NCBI GenBank assembly: GCA_949317995.1
Contig: OX439037.1
Span: 22,999,182 to 23,063,181, forward strand
Source of the DNA: Acholoe squamosa
Lineage: Eukaryota; Annelida; Polychaeta; Phyllodocida; Polynoidae
DNA length: 64,000 nucleotides
Reading direction: 5' to 3'
Within the stretch, counting starts at the first letter, position 1. Every line of letters starts with the position of its first letter. The notes under the pieces are model-generated. The model made no database searches, was not told the origin of the DNA, and saw only the letters and a list, made by a program, of their open reading frames with translations. A program made the position numbers and the translations under genes. Positions 47,149 through 59,308 of this stretch are shown in pieces.

Positions 47149-47283
47149 AGATCTAGGCGCCTCCAAATACCTGTAGTGAATTGTTATTGTCCCAGGTCGT
47201 TCTGGGGCGGGCTGATAGCTTCTACACCAGATCTAGGCGCCTCCAAGTACCTGTAGTGAATCGTTTGTCCCAAGTCGTTCTGT
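47149..47283. repeat. Tandem duplication, 80-bp period
   Basis: AGATCTAGGCGCCTCCAA at 47149 recurs at 47229, followed by CCTGTAGTGAAT and GTCGTTCTG in both units. Two imperfect copies. Confidence 0.85.
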
Positions 47284-48512
47284 TCATTGATGTACTTATT
47301 AACTATGGACTATTTGTCAGCAATTAGTTAATAGAAAAACATTTATCACAATTAACCGATCGGCTATTACACCTTTGGTGTACTTTTAACTCACAATACA
47401 CATAGTTATATCAAAAATTAGGCAAAAATAGACCTGTAATCAATCTCTTAAATACAAATCTCGCCATGCGTGATCTCGTAACTTGAATTTCATCCTTTAC
47501 CTGCGTGGTAATACATTCCTTGTGAAAGTGGTAGGTTCTTAGTGTACTGTTCTTTCATATAAAGGTAGTGTTCAATTACAGTATGTGACCAGTCAAGCCA
47601 AAACACCCCTCTGCAGGGAAATTCATTATTAAAGTTCATTAAAGATCTTTAAAATGAGACATCATTGGGTTAAATATTCCTAGTAGTTATGTCAGAACCC
47701 CTCCTTGAACATAGGTCGTTCTTCACATCTGAAATCGATGATTAGGCTCTAAATACATTATAAACCATTATAATGTCTAAAAACACAATAAATCAGCCTT
47801 TTTCATAAAAAATTCATAATAATATGGTGCTTTTTATCACAGATTTTGATCTAGAAGGAATTTTCATTTCTGTTTTCAATTTTGGGTTTCTGGTGAATAT
47901 CCCCAAAAACTGGCATAAAAATCTGCAAATTTCAATTATTGGAATGGTTGTAGTACACTGTACATGTAGAACCACCTGACAGTGACATAACACATGCATC
48001 TCATATCCCAGGGACTGACTTGATTAACTGGTACATGATCTAGACTTTGGGAAGACACAGGTATGACCACTATCAGCTATGTCTAACTGATACAGGTAGT
48101 AGACCACCTCCCTTTTGCTATTGTTTAAATCTCTTTGTATTCTGACTCCGAAATATTCCCTGAAACTATGAACCCTCCTTATCCAACTCCTGGATTGGCC
48201 ACTGAATTGCACAGTGAATGGCAATATTCTTATTCAGAGTATCAAACTTCTCACACAGGATATTCAATCTTATTCTACTTAGGCCTGAGCGGCGTGACAG
48301 ATAATTTTTGGATGACCACATAGAACACAACCAGTGGTACCAACACGTGCCTACTCACACACGTGTGACAGGTGCAGATGGCACATGCACCTGCCCCTGA
48401 CCGGTCAGTGGAAGTGCCCTTCTTTCTGTCACAGTATCAGACATGCTAGCATGGCACGCATGGACCTCTGGTGACCTGAGTCTTGGTGATGCTAGTAGCC
48501 AGGACAGGTAAG
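47284..48512. other. No recognised feature
   Basis: AT-rich. Nothing supported was seen. Confidence 0.45.
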
Positions 48513-48745
48513 ACGAGTTCTCGTGGTAGATGGAATAGGGATGGAAACTGTTAGTCCTGGTAATAGATGGAATAGGGATGGAAATTGTGAACAGAGTACT
48601 GGTGATAGATGGAATAGGGATGGAAACTGTTAATCCTGGTAATAGATGGAATAGGGATGGAAATTGTGAACAGAGTACTGGTGATAGATGGAATAGGGAT
48701 GGAAACTGTGAGCAGAGTCCTCATGGTAGGTTGAATAAGAATGGC
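48513..48745. repeat. Minisatellite with alternating 37/42-bp units
   Basis: TAGATGGAATAGGGATGGAA starts at 48527, 48564, 48606, 48643 and 48685, with a degenerate unit at 48727. Spacing alternates 37, 42, 37, 42, so the real unit is a 79-bp dimer, duplicated after its two halves diverged. Confidence 0.9.
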
Positions 48746-49187
48746 GGCTCATGACTACTTCTGGAGACAATATTGATATCACAGATTCCATGAGTCTGAG
48801 CACGCGGTGGCCATTTGTAATCATTATGATGACATGTTGGCTGATGAAAGAAAACTGCCCCATTCTGTCAAAATACATTTTTCAAAATCATAATTAATTT
48901 TCATGATTTGCTTTCTGAATCTGGATGGCTTTTTCAGCCAGGGATGTTGCTCTTAAATACAGTTTAATATAATTGTCGTGGCCCTTGTTTGACGTAGGAT
49001 TCTATCCTGTTTGATTTGTAATTTTGAGCTTTAACATGAATCTTTACCATAATGTGTAGGACCTCATATACAGCAAACAAGAAGATTGGCGACTTTCCAA
49101 TATAATCCATGATCCAAACCAAGAAACAATATTTCGTCTGAAAATGCAAATACTATTGAACAGGCCCCTGGAATCAAAATCTACAAA
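48746..49187. other. No recognised feature
   Basis: Nothing supported was seen. Confidence 0.45.
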
Positions 49188-49444
49188 TTAACCCTTTATG
49201 GTTGCATGATGCCTAGAGATTGGTGTTCCTTTATTGCCCTGATGCACCAATGCAGTTCTGCTGGGGGTCCTCGCCAGCACTGCATTGGTGCATCAAACTG
49301 ACCCTTCAGGAGTGTATCAGCCCCCAGAGGGTCGCCATGATACATAGACAAAGCTCTGCAGCGTACCGGTAATTCGCCAGGGTTATATTCATGTATCATA
49401 ACGACCATGGAGAATTTTGCATTAAAGGTTTTATGCGGCCCTGG
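49188..49444. repeat. Palindromic TTAA-type repeat, copy 12
   Basis: TTAACCCTTTATGGTTGCAT at the left, inner CTGATGCACCAATGCAG and its complement-like GCACTGCATTGGTGCATC form a foldback. It ends near TTATGCGGCCCTGG. This is one of the most complete copies. Confidence 0.7.
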
Positions 49445-51837
49445 AACCAGAAGGCACACATTAAAGATGTGTTCACACCTGGAGTGGTTTGATAGCGTGT
49501 GTGGTTGACTATGGCATGAGTCATACAGGAGGGTGGGAGGTGTGCATAGTAAATGGGGGTGTGGTTGGAGGGGGAACTGACCACTTAAATACCTGGTCAT
49601 CCAGGTGTATTCTGGACGCCAGACTCCACTCCTAAATACCTGGGTCTTGTGAGGGTAGTACTATAAGTGTGTGGTCTGGTCAGCCCTGGGGTTATGGGTC
49701 ACCCATCCATGGCACGCCTACCATATGTGTAGTGTTTCTAAAAGGACATTGAGGTGTGTGGGGCTTAATAAAAAAATGGGGGGGGGGGGTGTTCTTGTAA
49801 CAATGCCAGCAGCTTCTTCGCCTGACAGTATATACAAATACACAGGTATCAAATTCTAACAGGATCTTCCCAGTTGAGCATCATACCGATTCAGCAATGG
49901 TGTTCTAACTCTTCAGGTATTCCTAATCAGGTGAATGGGTAATGAATGTCCCCTTATACAAAGTGTATAGGGCTTAGTATGAACGTCCTGTGGGTCCACC
50001 ATTTTGAGTTTTGCTGGTTGAGGTAAACCCCACTGATAAGACATACCATGATGGGTACCTTGTCCCTGGGTAACACCCACTGTCAGGGACATGCTGGTCC
50101 CATGTTATCAATTCTTTGCATGTCGCCAGAACAAGCTCCAGACCTGCTTCCAGCCAATAGTCTCAAACAAGACTAATTGATCAAATTTTGTGTTTCTGAC
50201 AAACTGATGGAGGAACACATTATCCTGAGATTCCTAACTAATTTCATTACGTCCTTGGCATAAGCTTTGATAATACATTTGTTAAAGATTACAAAGGAAT
50301 GCAGTATAAGGCAACTCTTTTAAAAAGTCCTTAGAATGGAAACTTTACAGTGAAAAGCTCAGTCTAGGAGATAGGAAGATCCTAGACATATTTACATACA
50401 TAAGTGGCACCTGAATACATTCAATGTATTTTACGGTGACAAAGGTAGGGCTGTGATCTGTGGAGTAAGGTAGGGCTCAGTCAGTGGTGAGGGGAGGACT
50501 GACGTGGGGTACTAATGATAGACGCTGAGACGCATGACTGTCAGGTTGTGAAAACAACCAGAGCCCTAACCTTAGGACTTATCACCTCGCCCATCTATCT
50601 ACTCTTTCCGGTTCACTCCCAGTATACCCTCCGGAAGGCAGGTAAAAAATATATGTTGGCAGAAAAAAACCCACAACATTTCCCCCCCCCCTTGTCGAGT
50701 TATTTTCTTCCCACCCCACCATCACCTTTCTGGTATCATGCACCCAGTCCTTCTCCTCTCCTACACTTGGCCCCTCATTTGTAGCCAATGACCTGTGAAT
50801 GTTGAATCAGCATGTCCCTGTTTCTGCTCTGTTTGTCTCAGTATTTTCAGGGAGATGGAGAGCACTGACAAGTATTCATTGCTCTATTAAGAGGGAATAC
50901 TCTTACATTATGCCCTTTATGGTCAGAGAGAATTGAATCAACAATTACGGTAAGACCCGGTACCTCCAGCCCAGATTGTCGTGGCAATTATTTTATTTTA
51001 AATTAGTTCTGTCTGAGGATTTGATAAACATTGTCGTGTCTACTTGCTTTGGAGGTTACACTTTATGATTTCCTAAAGTTTAAGTTATAGACTCAATTGT
51101 AGACTGCGTTGGGCATTGCAGAAGGGCTTTCAATACACATATCAGAAGAAAGACTGATAATGCGGACTTAACAATGCCATACCTTTTTTTGTACAAAAGA
51201 AGTGGGTGTGAAGAAAATGAGCCTTATTAAGATCAAACAGACCACAGCGGAGATAAGTTGTTACACGTACAATTTATTTTGTTAATCTTGTGTGTTTTTA
51301 TTAGTGTGTTATCGACCCCATGTCTAATGCCTATTTCAGGAGATGTGTTAAAATAAGTCCTTTGGAGGTATGATTTAATACTAGGATATATTTTGAATTA
51401 CCACCCATATATATAGAGGTGTGTGTTTCAATAAAAAAAACACTATGGCTGTGTCCAAAGGCTTGGCGCCTGTCATTGCCTGCAATAGGACAGCATTGCG
51501 TGCCCCAGGCTGTCAAGGCCAGTGTTAAAGCTGGCGGAAATGATGGTTACCCCCTGGGGAAAAGACTGCATGATCGCGTTATGAGATCTATATGGAACAG
51601 GATACTTTGTAAATAGTGGACTAGTTGAGCCTAAGCACATTTAAAGTGCTTTAGAGTTATCAGTGAGCAGCTAAACTGAAAGGATGCGCCATGTAGGATA
51701 GTACAGATCATCTTTCCTGCTAGGCTGTTCGTGTTTTGTCTTCCTTTTCAATATGAGTCACTGCCTCTGAATGTGCTTTGGAATGTGTGTAGGGGTTTCT
51801 TTTAGTTAAACATTTAAGGATTGCATTATTCCCATTT
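49445..51837. other. No recognised feature
   Basis: Poly-G at 49781 and poly-C at 50686 are the only low-complexity runs. No coding signal was recognised. Confidence 0.45.
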
Positions 51838-51975
51838 GTCGTCATGACAATCATGTATTCATGTCTCATACCGACCCTTCAGAGGTATGGCATCCACAAT
51901 ATTCTTTAATAAGCACTACGCTTGTGCATCACGAGACCAAAGGTACTTGTATACAAGCATTATGTGACCCTGAAA
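51838..51975. repeat. Palindromic TTAA-type repeat, fragment (copy 13)
   Basis: GTCGTCATGACAATCATG, ATACCGACCCTTCAGAGG and TTGTGCATCACGAGACC match inner words of the family. Ends are absent. Confidence 0.45.
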
Positions 51976-53065
51976 GGTGTCATCACTGATGAGTACTGGA
52001 GCATGAGAATTAAGTCGTTTCTGTTGTAATTTGGGTAACAATGATAATGGAGTGTGAACACACAATGAATCCGATGAACCTATTTGTAAGCGGATCTTCG
52101 TGTGTTAAAGTATAAATACAAACCTAATTAAAAAGAGATCCAACCCAGTTTAACTATGATAGGGTTAGTCAACATTAAGACAATTTTAATTGACAAATAT
52201 ACTTAAGTTTATTTTAAATACATAGGTTGTTATCGAGTTGATCGTAAACATAGCCTCGCTGTATATATGTTGGTTAAGGATTTAAGCAGCCGATCATCAG
52301 GGGAAATCAATTGGTAAAACAGAATTGTTCCTTCCACGCCTTGCCAATTTCCTATCTTATCTATGTACCAAATATCAGATGCACTGGAATTACATAACAA
52401 TAACATTGTAAGATACAGTGAATGGATGTGTACTGTGGGGACTTTTTGTCAACATGAACCTGTGAAGTAGATATACAATATTGACACCATATAAAGATTC
52501 CAGGTACAGGACCAAGTCAGGGGAACCACCTGCAGGCTTGACAGGACCCACAGTCTCATGTTCACAAGTTGTATTTTTCCCCAGACTAATCCATAGCCAC
52601 ATTCAGCTCTGACCTTATTCAAACATTGCCCAGGGTGAAAGTAGGAAAAGGGTTCTTGCCTCTTCTCCACGTAGAAGGTGGCTGATGAATGCGGTCTTTG
52701 TAACATGTGTCAATGAAGTAGACATAGAGGAAACAATAAATTGTATACCTAGAGGAAGGAAAACTTTGGAACTTTGGTAAAGTTAATGTAAACAGCCCCT
52801 TATGTGTGTACCTTTGTTGGAGGAAAGAGAATCATGACTTGTTGATATTCACTTGAGTTCAAAAAATGCTTTTAATGGTCATTCACACATTGTAAACATC
52901 TGACAAGAAATGTTAGTGCTCTGGATTCATATTTCATTTTTGATATATCCTTCCTCCATGATGCACATTATTTATCAATAACACATGTTGTAAATATGAG
53001 AACAGTTGTACAGATCTTGGTTATCATGTATTCATGTATAACCCTTAAATGATTATAGATATTTT
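51976..53065. other. No recognised feature before RS3
   Basis: AT-rich. Nothing supported was seen. Confidence 0.45.
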
Positions 53066-53102
53066 TACTTAATACATGTATCTTTATTCTTTCAGGTAAG
53101 TA
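53066..53102 (+). promoter_or_regulatory. Recursive splice site RS3
   Basis: ACTTAAT, an excellent branch-point match, lies about 24 nt before a YAG. The tract TCTTTATTCTTTCAG ends at 53095, and GTAAGTA starts at 53096. It is 21,650 bp downstream of RS2 and on the same strand, so the three sites form a near-regular ladder. Confidence 0.8.
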
Positions 53103-53135
53103 CTAATTTGCTGCTTGTCGTGCGCCAAGGTCCGG
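53096..53135 (+). other. Putative RS-exon 3 (40 nt)
   Basis: A donor GTGAGT at 53136 would close a 40-nt exon. Frame 1 is open, frame 2 starts with TAA and frame 3 meets TAA at its third codon. The length would shift the frame if included. The exon is GC-rich relative to the surrounding DNA. Confidence 0.58.
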
Positions 53136-53525
53136 GTGAGTTCTGAAAGGGGTTGAAATCTCCCTTAGCTTCTTTCTCATCTCTAGATCTGAGGAATTTG
53201 ATTACCAGTCTCCAATCTGGATAATAGCTATGTTACATACTTCTTTTATATTGTTATCACTTGTGGGCAACAGTGAATGAGGTTTATACTGGTTTTGCTT
53301 AACTAAAATGGCAAAACCTTGCCTGTGAGGGCCAGACTAATTAAGCCTGGCTTTACACTAACAGTAAAGGTCGGTTTCCTAGAGTCTCACACACTGTCGC
53401 TTCCTGACTAGACTGCATAGCAGACATTGCATTGTCACATAGGGATCTGAATGCCTGGGACCCTGTATATAGGGACTGACGAGACTTCAGAGAAAAGGGC
53501 CTGTGTTAAAAAGAGAAAAGGTACA

Positions 53526-53541
53526 GACGCCCCCTAGTGTC
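53526..53541 (-). promoter_or_regulatory. CTCF-like motif, reverse
   Basis: The complement reads GACACTAGGGGGCGTC, close to the CTCF core. It lies 430 bp downstream of RS3. Confidence 0.4.
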
Positions 53542-54134
53542 ATTGGTCAGGTGTGAAACATGACCTTTGTCTGACCTTGAGCTTGTTCTCTGCTGCGTCC
53601 ATGGCATCCTACCAATAGCTAGTGTTCACTTCGGAGTACATTATTTGTCCTCAATATTTGAAGAAAAAAAGTTACACGTGGTTTTGCTGCATAGCATTCC
53701 TGACATGCCCTATTGTGTACGATTCCTCTGCTACAGAGGATCTGGGAAATACTACACCTTAGGTTTCACGGAATCCATATTCAGGTGATCATATAATTAT
53801 GAAGTATGAAGAGAATTGTAAGACTCAAGATGTCACCAGAGAATATTCTGTACGCCTCTTATTTTACCCCTTGCTCCAGCCCTCTCTGGCGTCAATCCAT
53901 TAGAACAAGATTACAATTTCTATAATACATTATAAAGGACCATACACACTGTGTGTCTTGTTTAAAGAATAAACATTGTACAGGCCTAGTCTGGGAGTTG
54001 GTTTACATGTGTAAGGAAAGTCCCTGGTCAGCAAGGAACCTTAGGATATCCTCCAACGCAGAGTACACTACTTTATCAGTGAAAAGGTGCACACTAAACA
54101 GGCCACCCCAAGGTGAGGAGATATTAGAGGTTAG

Positions 54135-54380
54135 CCCTTAAAGGCTGACTGATGACTTCAGGCTCATCTTCTTTATTAACCATGATGCACCAATGCAGTG
54201 CTGACAGTTTTGAAGGTCACTAGTCCATATACTTGAAGGCGCTGCAGTGATGTATCATGCCGATCCTCACAGTATATGGGTCATCACAATGCCTGGATGC
54301 AGCCCTCATTACTAAATGATGCATCATGGAGATCAGAAGGACCAGTACTTTCAGTCACTATGTGGTCCTTAGAGGGTTAA
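54135..54380. repeat. Palindromic TTAA-type repeat, copy 14
   Basis: Left TTAGCCCTTAAAGGCTGACT, inner CATGATGCACCAATGCAGTG and GGCGCTGCAGTGATGTATCA, right TGGTCCTTAGAGGGTTAA. The right TTAA is intact. Confidence 0.7.
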
Positions 54381-54428
54381 CGACCTTGTCTACCTGACTC
54401 ACCTGATGGTCTCAGGTATCAGCCCTAC

Positions 54429-54443
54429 AGCGCCCCCTGTGCA
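54429..54443 (-). promoter_or_regulatory. CTCF-like motif, reverse
   Basis: The complement reads TGCACAGGGGGCGCT, which fits the CTCF core. It lies in the 140-bp gap between two palindromic repeats. Confidence 0.4.
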
Positions 54444-54522
54444 CAGACAATGGAGCCATCCTCCTGGCAGCTACCTGCCCTACCTGTGCACACAACAGGC
54501 GGCAACTGGCAGGGGTCATTAG

Positions 54523-54760
54523 GACCCTTTTAGGGTACATTGTCCACTGTGCCCATTGGTCTTCATGATGTACAAATGATGGCTGTCCTGGTCTGTCCTC
54601 TATGTGTTTATAAATGCATCATTTCAGCCAATATATATACCAGTGTTAATACTCTAGAAGGTTTGGCTTGGTACTACGATATTACCAGTAGACTCACCTG
54701 GATTGCATGGGGCATCATGATGACCATTAACATAAGTGATTATGCAGTATTTAAAGGGTT
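54523..54760. repeat. Palindromic TTAA-type repeat, copy 15
   Basis: Left GACCCTTTTAGGGTACATTG, inner TCATGATGTACAAATG, right GATTATGCAGTATTTAAAGG. Adjacent to copy 14. Confidence 0.6.
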
Positions 54761-56280
54761 ACACGGCACAGGTCATCTCGGGGGTCACGAGTACTGAAAC
54801 CCCCTGCAAATATACCCTGCATTTCAAGCTCCCCTCAACACCCCCTTTAACCGCACAAACTCCAGGTCTTCCACTTGCACTTGGTCCACAAACTAAACCC
54901 TAGTTAGCTGAGTATGCCCATATCCCTCCCACCTCACTATAGCCCCTGAACCCTGACCTGCACCCCCAGGCTTGGACCATCCTAGATGGTGTCAAAGAGG
55001 GTATGACAACATGCCCCTGTTTTATGAACTCCTATCATCACAGTGACAATCGAACAGACTTCGAATATTGGCTCTTTAGTCAATATTATGCTAACTTCCT
55101 GAAATAATGTTTCCGTTACAAATAGGAAAAGAAAAATCCTGATATCCTTGTCGGATGTTCAAATGATGCTATGATAATCAATATAAATGTTGTGTGTGTT
55201 TTCTTTTGTGAGTTTGATTATCATAATGCGATAACTTCATTCGTATAGATAGTAGGAACCTCCGAAGACTACAAAGTAGCCTTATAAACGCCAGATTCTC
55301 TATACTACTTTGATACCTAAGATTAAACTCTATGATAAAGGCTAGAAAGTACAATAAGCCTCCTTCATGAAGGGCCTTAAGCAACACCTTCCTTGATGAC
55401 AAAGGAATTGGTCTGTGGTTTATGTGAACAGTCAGTTCATGGGAGTCAGTACCCCCAGGGGTAAGGTGGGTTCAGGTAGACTTGTGAGGGAGGGGGCTAA
55501 AGAGGGGAGCGATGGGGCATTGACCAAGGCGATAGGGTCTTAAGATGTACTATATATTTCATACACAACTATTGGATTCTGACTAGTACTAGTACGTAGG
55601 TGAGGCAAATTACCCTCCCTCCCCCTAGACGTGTCAAGTATCGGGCATGCCCATCGGCCTTGGAAGACATCTTGAAATAGCAACAAATGGCCCTTTGTTG
55701 TAATTTAAAGACTTTAGATTATAGAGAAGAGGAGAGAAGCAAGGTAGCTGCCTCAAGTATCACTGCTATCAGTTGTTAAGATAACGTTATGATTACAGGG
55801 CTATTGGTCAGAAAGGTAGCTCCTGTGTAGGTATAGCATAATGCTCTGTGCCATTTCTGATACATGCGAAAGATCTTTATATTCAAACCAAAATAGGCAG
55901 ACCAGCTCTGATCCCTGAATTGATGTCCTCTTTTATCTCACAAGACTGAAACCTACACCCTCATTATTATAACTGAAGGATATTGATATGAAAATGGATC
56001 TGTCCAAAATAGAAAACAAAAACTAAACAAAAACAGGACTTTGATTCACAATGTAAGGGTTACCTTTGAGACAAGAATCTGAGTAATATATTCAGTGACC
56101 CCAATCGTCACAGTCCCACGGCTTTATGTGAGGTTGAGTGTCTTTTTGGAGAAGTAGACTGCTGAAGGTCGACTCAAGGTTAGCTCAGGTGGGGGAGAAG
56201 GTAAACTGATGAGGTCCACGACAGCTGTGACAATGGACTTACAACGAGTACCTAGGTCTACCCTACTAACCACCTCCAGC
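54761..56280. other. No recognised feature
   Basis: C-rich at 54790-54980, then AT-rich. Nothing supported was seen. Confidence 0.45.
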
Positions 56281-56463
56281 CCTTACTCTTTGAGGGCTAC
56301 ATGGTGACTTAAATTCAATGTTCCATTATCGTCGATGTTGTATTGATGGCGACTCTACCAGCACTGCATTTCAGCAAAATGATGACCTTTCAGGAAGGTG
56401 GCTTCGTTAATGCATCGTGTTTGATAAATGGGGCATTATACGTACTCTAGTCCTTGAATGGTT
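56281..56463. repeat. Palindromic TTAA-type repeat, copy 16
   Basis: Left CTCTTTGAGGGCTACATGG, inner ACCAGCACTGCATTTCAGC and GTTAATGCATCGTG, right CTAGTCCTTGAATGGTT. Confidence 0.55.
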
Positions 56464-59308
56464 CAGACGGAGAGCCCCAAATGCCTCAATGTGGTGGACA
56501 AAATGTACTATGGTGGCTACTCCATACATGCTTATCACACATACCATAACCCTAAGCCTAAGGGCCACTTTCTCAAATTAGATTGGGTTGGGAATTGACT
56601 GTTGATCCCTAGGTTTTAAGATCAGGAGCAGCTTATCCTTAATCAATGAGGGATCTCCAGGTGATGAGGCAGACTGGGGTTACAGCTGAACTTAAGGGCT
56701 ATTTGTTAGCAGCCCCTGTAAATCCACGTCGTAGGATTACATAGGTTTGCACAAGGTGGTTGTGGGAGGTTCACAGTAGAAGTGGGATTTGTCCAGCTTT
56801 ATAAGTACACCAGTAAGACTGGCCTTTACCATGGTTGGCCTGAAGCTGAATACATAGAGGGGAATCTTTAAATGCTAAATGAAGCCCCCTATTGATGGGC
56901 GTTTCTGATATGGCGTAGGAGGGATGGGCAGGAGGAGGCTACACCGACTTAAACAAGATATCTTCTCCATTGTATAGAACCACAGAAATGAGACGTATGT
57001 TGAGGATGGGTGGGATGAATTTACGATGCTACTTTCAAGTACTCAGAAGGGAGCTTAAGGTAACATATCACATGGGAATCTAGAGTTAAGTGAGGACACC
57101 GATGATGAAAAATGGCACCAGTGAGTGATGCAGTGTATTTAATGTTTTGATGAATATGTCTTACTCGGCATGTGCAACTAGTGTGGCTCCCATAGCATGG
57201 ACATGTCTTTTTAGTCATGTGGGATAACACACGGCAGAAGAACACCTAGATGTGATTGTGAATGAACACACCACCCTGTGGTGTCAGGCACAAGTACATA
57301 GCACTGAGGTCACACACACAAGGGCCAGGCCTTGGTTGGACAGCAAAGGTGCACGTTTGCTCATCTTACTCCCAAGGTGTACCTCCCAACGCCCTTTTCT
57401 CATTTCGTCCCACTCCCAGGCGTGATCCGACTGGCCTTTATTTGTACAGTGGGAGAGAGTAGTATTTGTTGTCCTCTACTCAAGCATTGCTGCTTCATGA
57501 TCAGCAAAGCCAAGGCTTTGGTGACCCACCTTTCTATGTCCTCAGTATGATAATGTGGTTTGACTTTGGGGAAGAGAGGGTTTTGTCAATGGTTAGAGCT
57601 ACCTGTGGGTGGAGTGTATAACATAGGGTGATGATTCATCAGCACATGGATATGTACCTCCCCCGTGTAGTAATTGGTATTCGGCCATTTTGAGAAGGGA
57701 AATGCCTTAAGTCACCTTACATTTCAATGCTGTGTAAATCAAATCAGATTTTGAAAATTTTGAATTGAATGTCAATAAACATGGAATAGAGTGGACAAAC
57801 AGGATACAGTAAGTCTTCAGGATTTATCAGGATTTCCTGATTTCTGAAATTTTTAAATGACATTTATTTTCCTTATAACAGTGGTAAGGAGGGCTATTTG
57901 GAAAAATAGAAGGCTTTTATATCAAGTAAACGTGTGGCTTCCTGACGTTTGCCCATGCCTGACTTACATCCCTGAGGATAACATGTTGACACGACCTTCT
58001 CTTTAATAGTCTGTCCTTGGCAGGATTCAGGCTTTCAACCCTTCATCAGCTTCCCAATAATGAGTTGCTTGACTCACACCCACACACCTTATTAAATACT
58101 ATTTTATTCCACCAGAATCCCTCTAATACCGGTAATTTGCTTCACGCCTAGATGCACCCAGATCGCTTCAGTCTGTCATTCCCCTTCCCTTGTGTGGAGT
58201 TTGTGTGTGTGTCTGTGCGTTTTTTTTTCGTCCCATGATCATGAACAGGCTTGTGCCAGTTCAAGTAAGAAGAGGTAATCAACATAAAAAGGCTAGCATT
58301 TACACTATTGAATAAATATTTCATTGTAATAGTGAGCACCTTTTCCCCCAGTTGTGCGTCTGTGGGCAAAGATAAACGCATACACTATGGGTGCCAAAAT
58401 AATAGTAGTTGACTAGGATTCCTACATTTATAGCACACAGCGGGCTTTTCATGCGAGGAATTTGGGTTATATAGAAAAGGCCATTATGTGCTTTGCAAAA
58501 TGAATCTGAAGAAAAAATCTTGAATAATGGTCCATTGGCTGCACTAAAATGGCTGGCATGAAAATGGCTAAGGACTAGTCCAGGTCCCTCTTTGCTCCAT
58601 GAATAACCACCACCTGTCGTGCACAAACGCACCAATTTATCAGTCACAATTTCAGCACTTGACATAATTTCCCACCTAGGACCCCAACAAATTCCTGTGT
58701 GCCTGGCCCAAGACAGCCTCAGAATTCACTGGTTTATTAAATTGCAGTCTCGAGACAGCAATTTGCATGATTCAATATGGAATGAGCCTTTCCCCTGGGT
58801 TCCAAAATGTCAGAAATCGAGTATAGATTCTGACTACTCTCTCCCTCCCCTCCCACCGTTGTCTGCTCGCCCAGACAACTATAGTTGGGTTCTGACCACT
58901 CATTTTGGCCGCTGGGACTAACGTATATATAGACTTTGAATAGGAGGTTATACCCCCCTTTTTCCAGTCTGCCCTAGAGGGACCATGCCCAAGCGGAACC
59001 TTGACATGGTCAGTCAAGCATAACTCCTATCACTACCACATGGTAAATATGGTATAATTTATTGAATATTGTGGACATCAATTACAAGAGCTATGCTGTC
59101 ACTATCTTTCTAGATGAGACTGACATTGCGAGCCAGATGCCAATTGAACAAAGATAGTTTCCATTTCTAAGGTGTCACTTAGATGGAAGTCATTGCCTGT
59201 ATCACCAACCCTTGAAGCTACTCCCTTGATCCCAGTAGGAAACTAGTGGCATCAGGCTCAGGGTAGATCCCACCTGTGGTGGTCATCAGGAAGCACTCCC
59301 TGTCCCTC
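56464..59308. other. No recognised feature
   Basis: Open frames up to 114 codons lack recognisable domains. Nothing else is supported. Confidence 0.45.

Noticed and set aside
49905-49925. CTCTTCAGGTATTC as a recursive junction
   Set aside because: The donor half GTATTC is weak and the pyrimidine tract is short.
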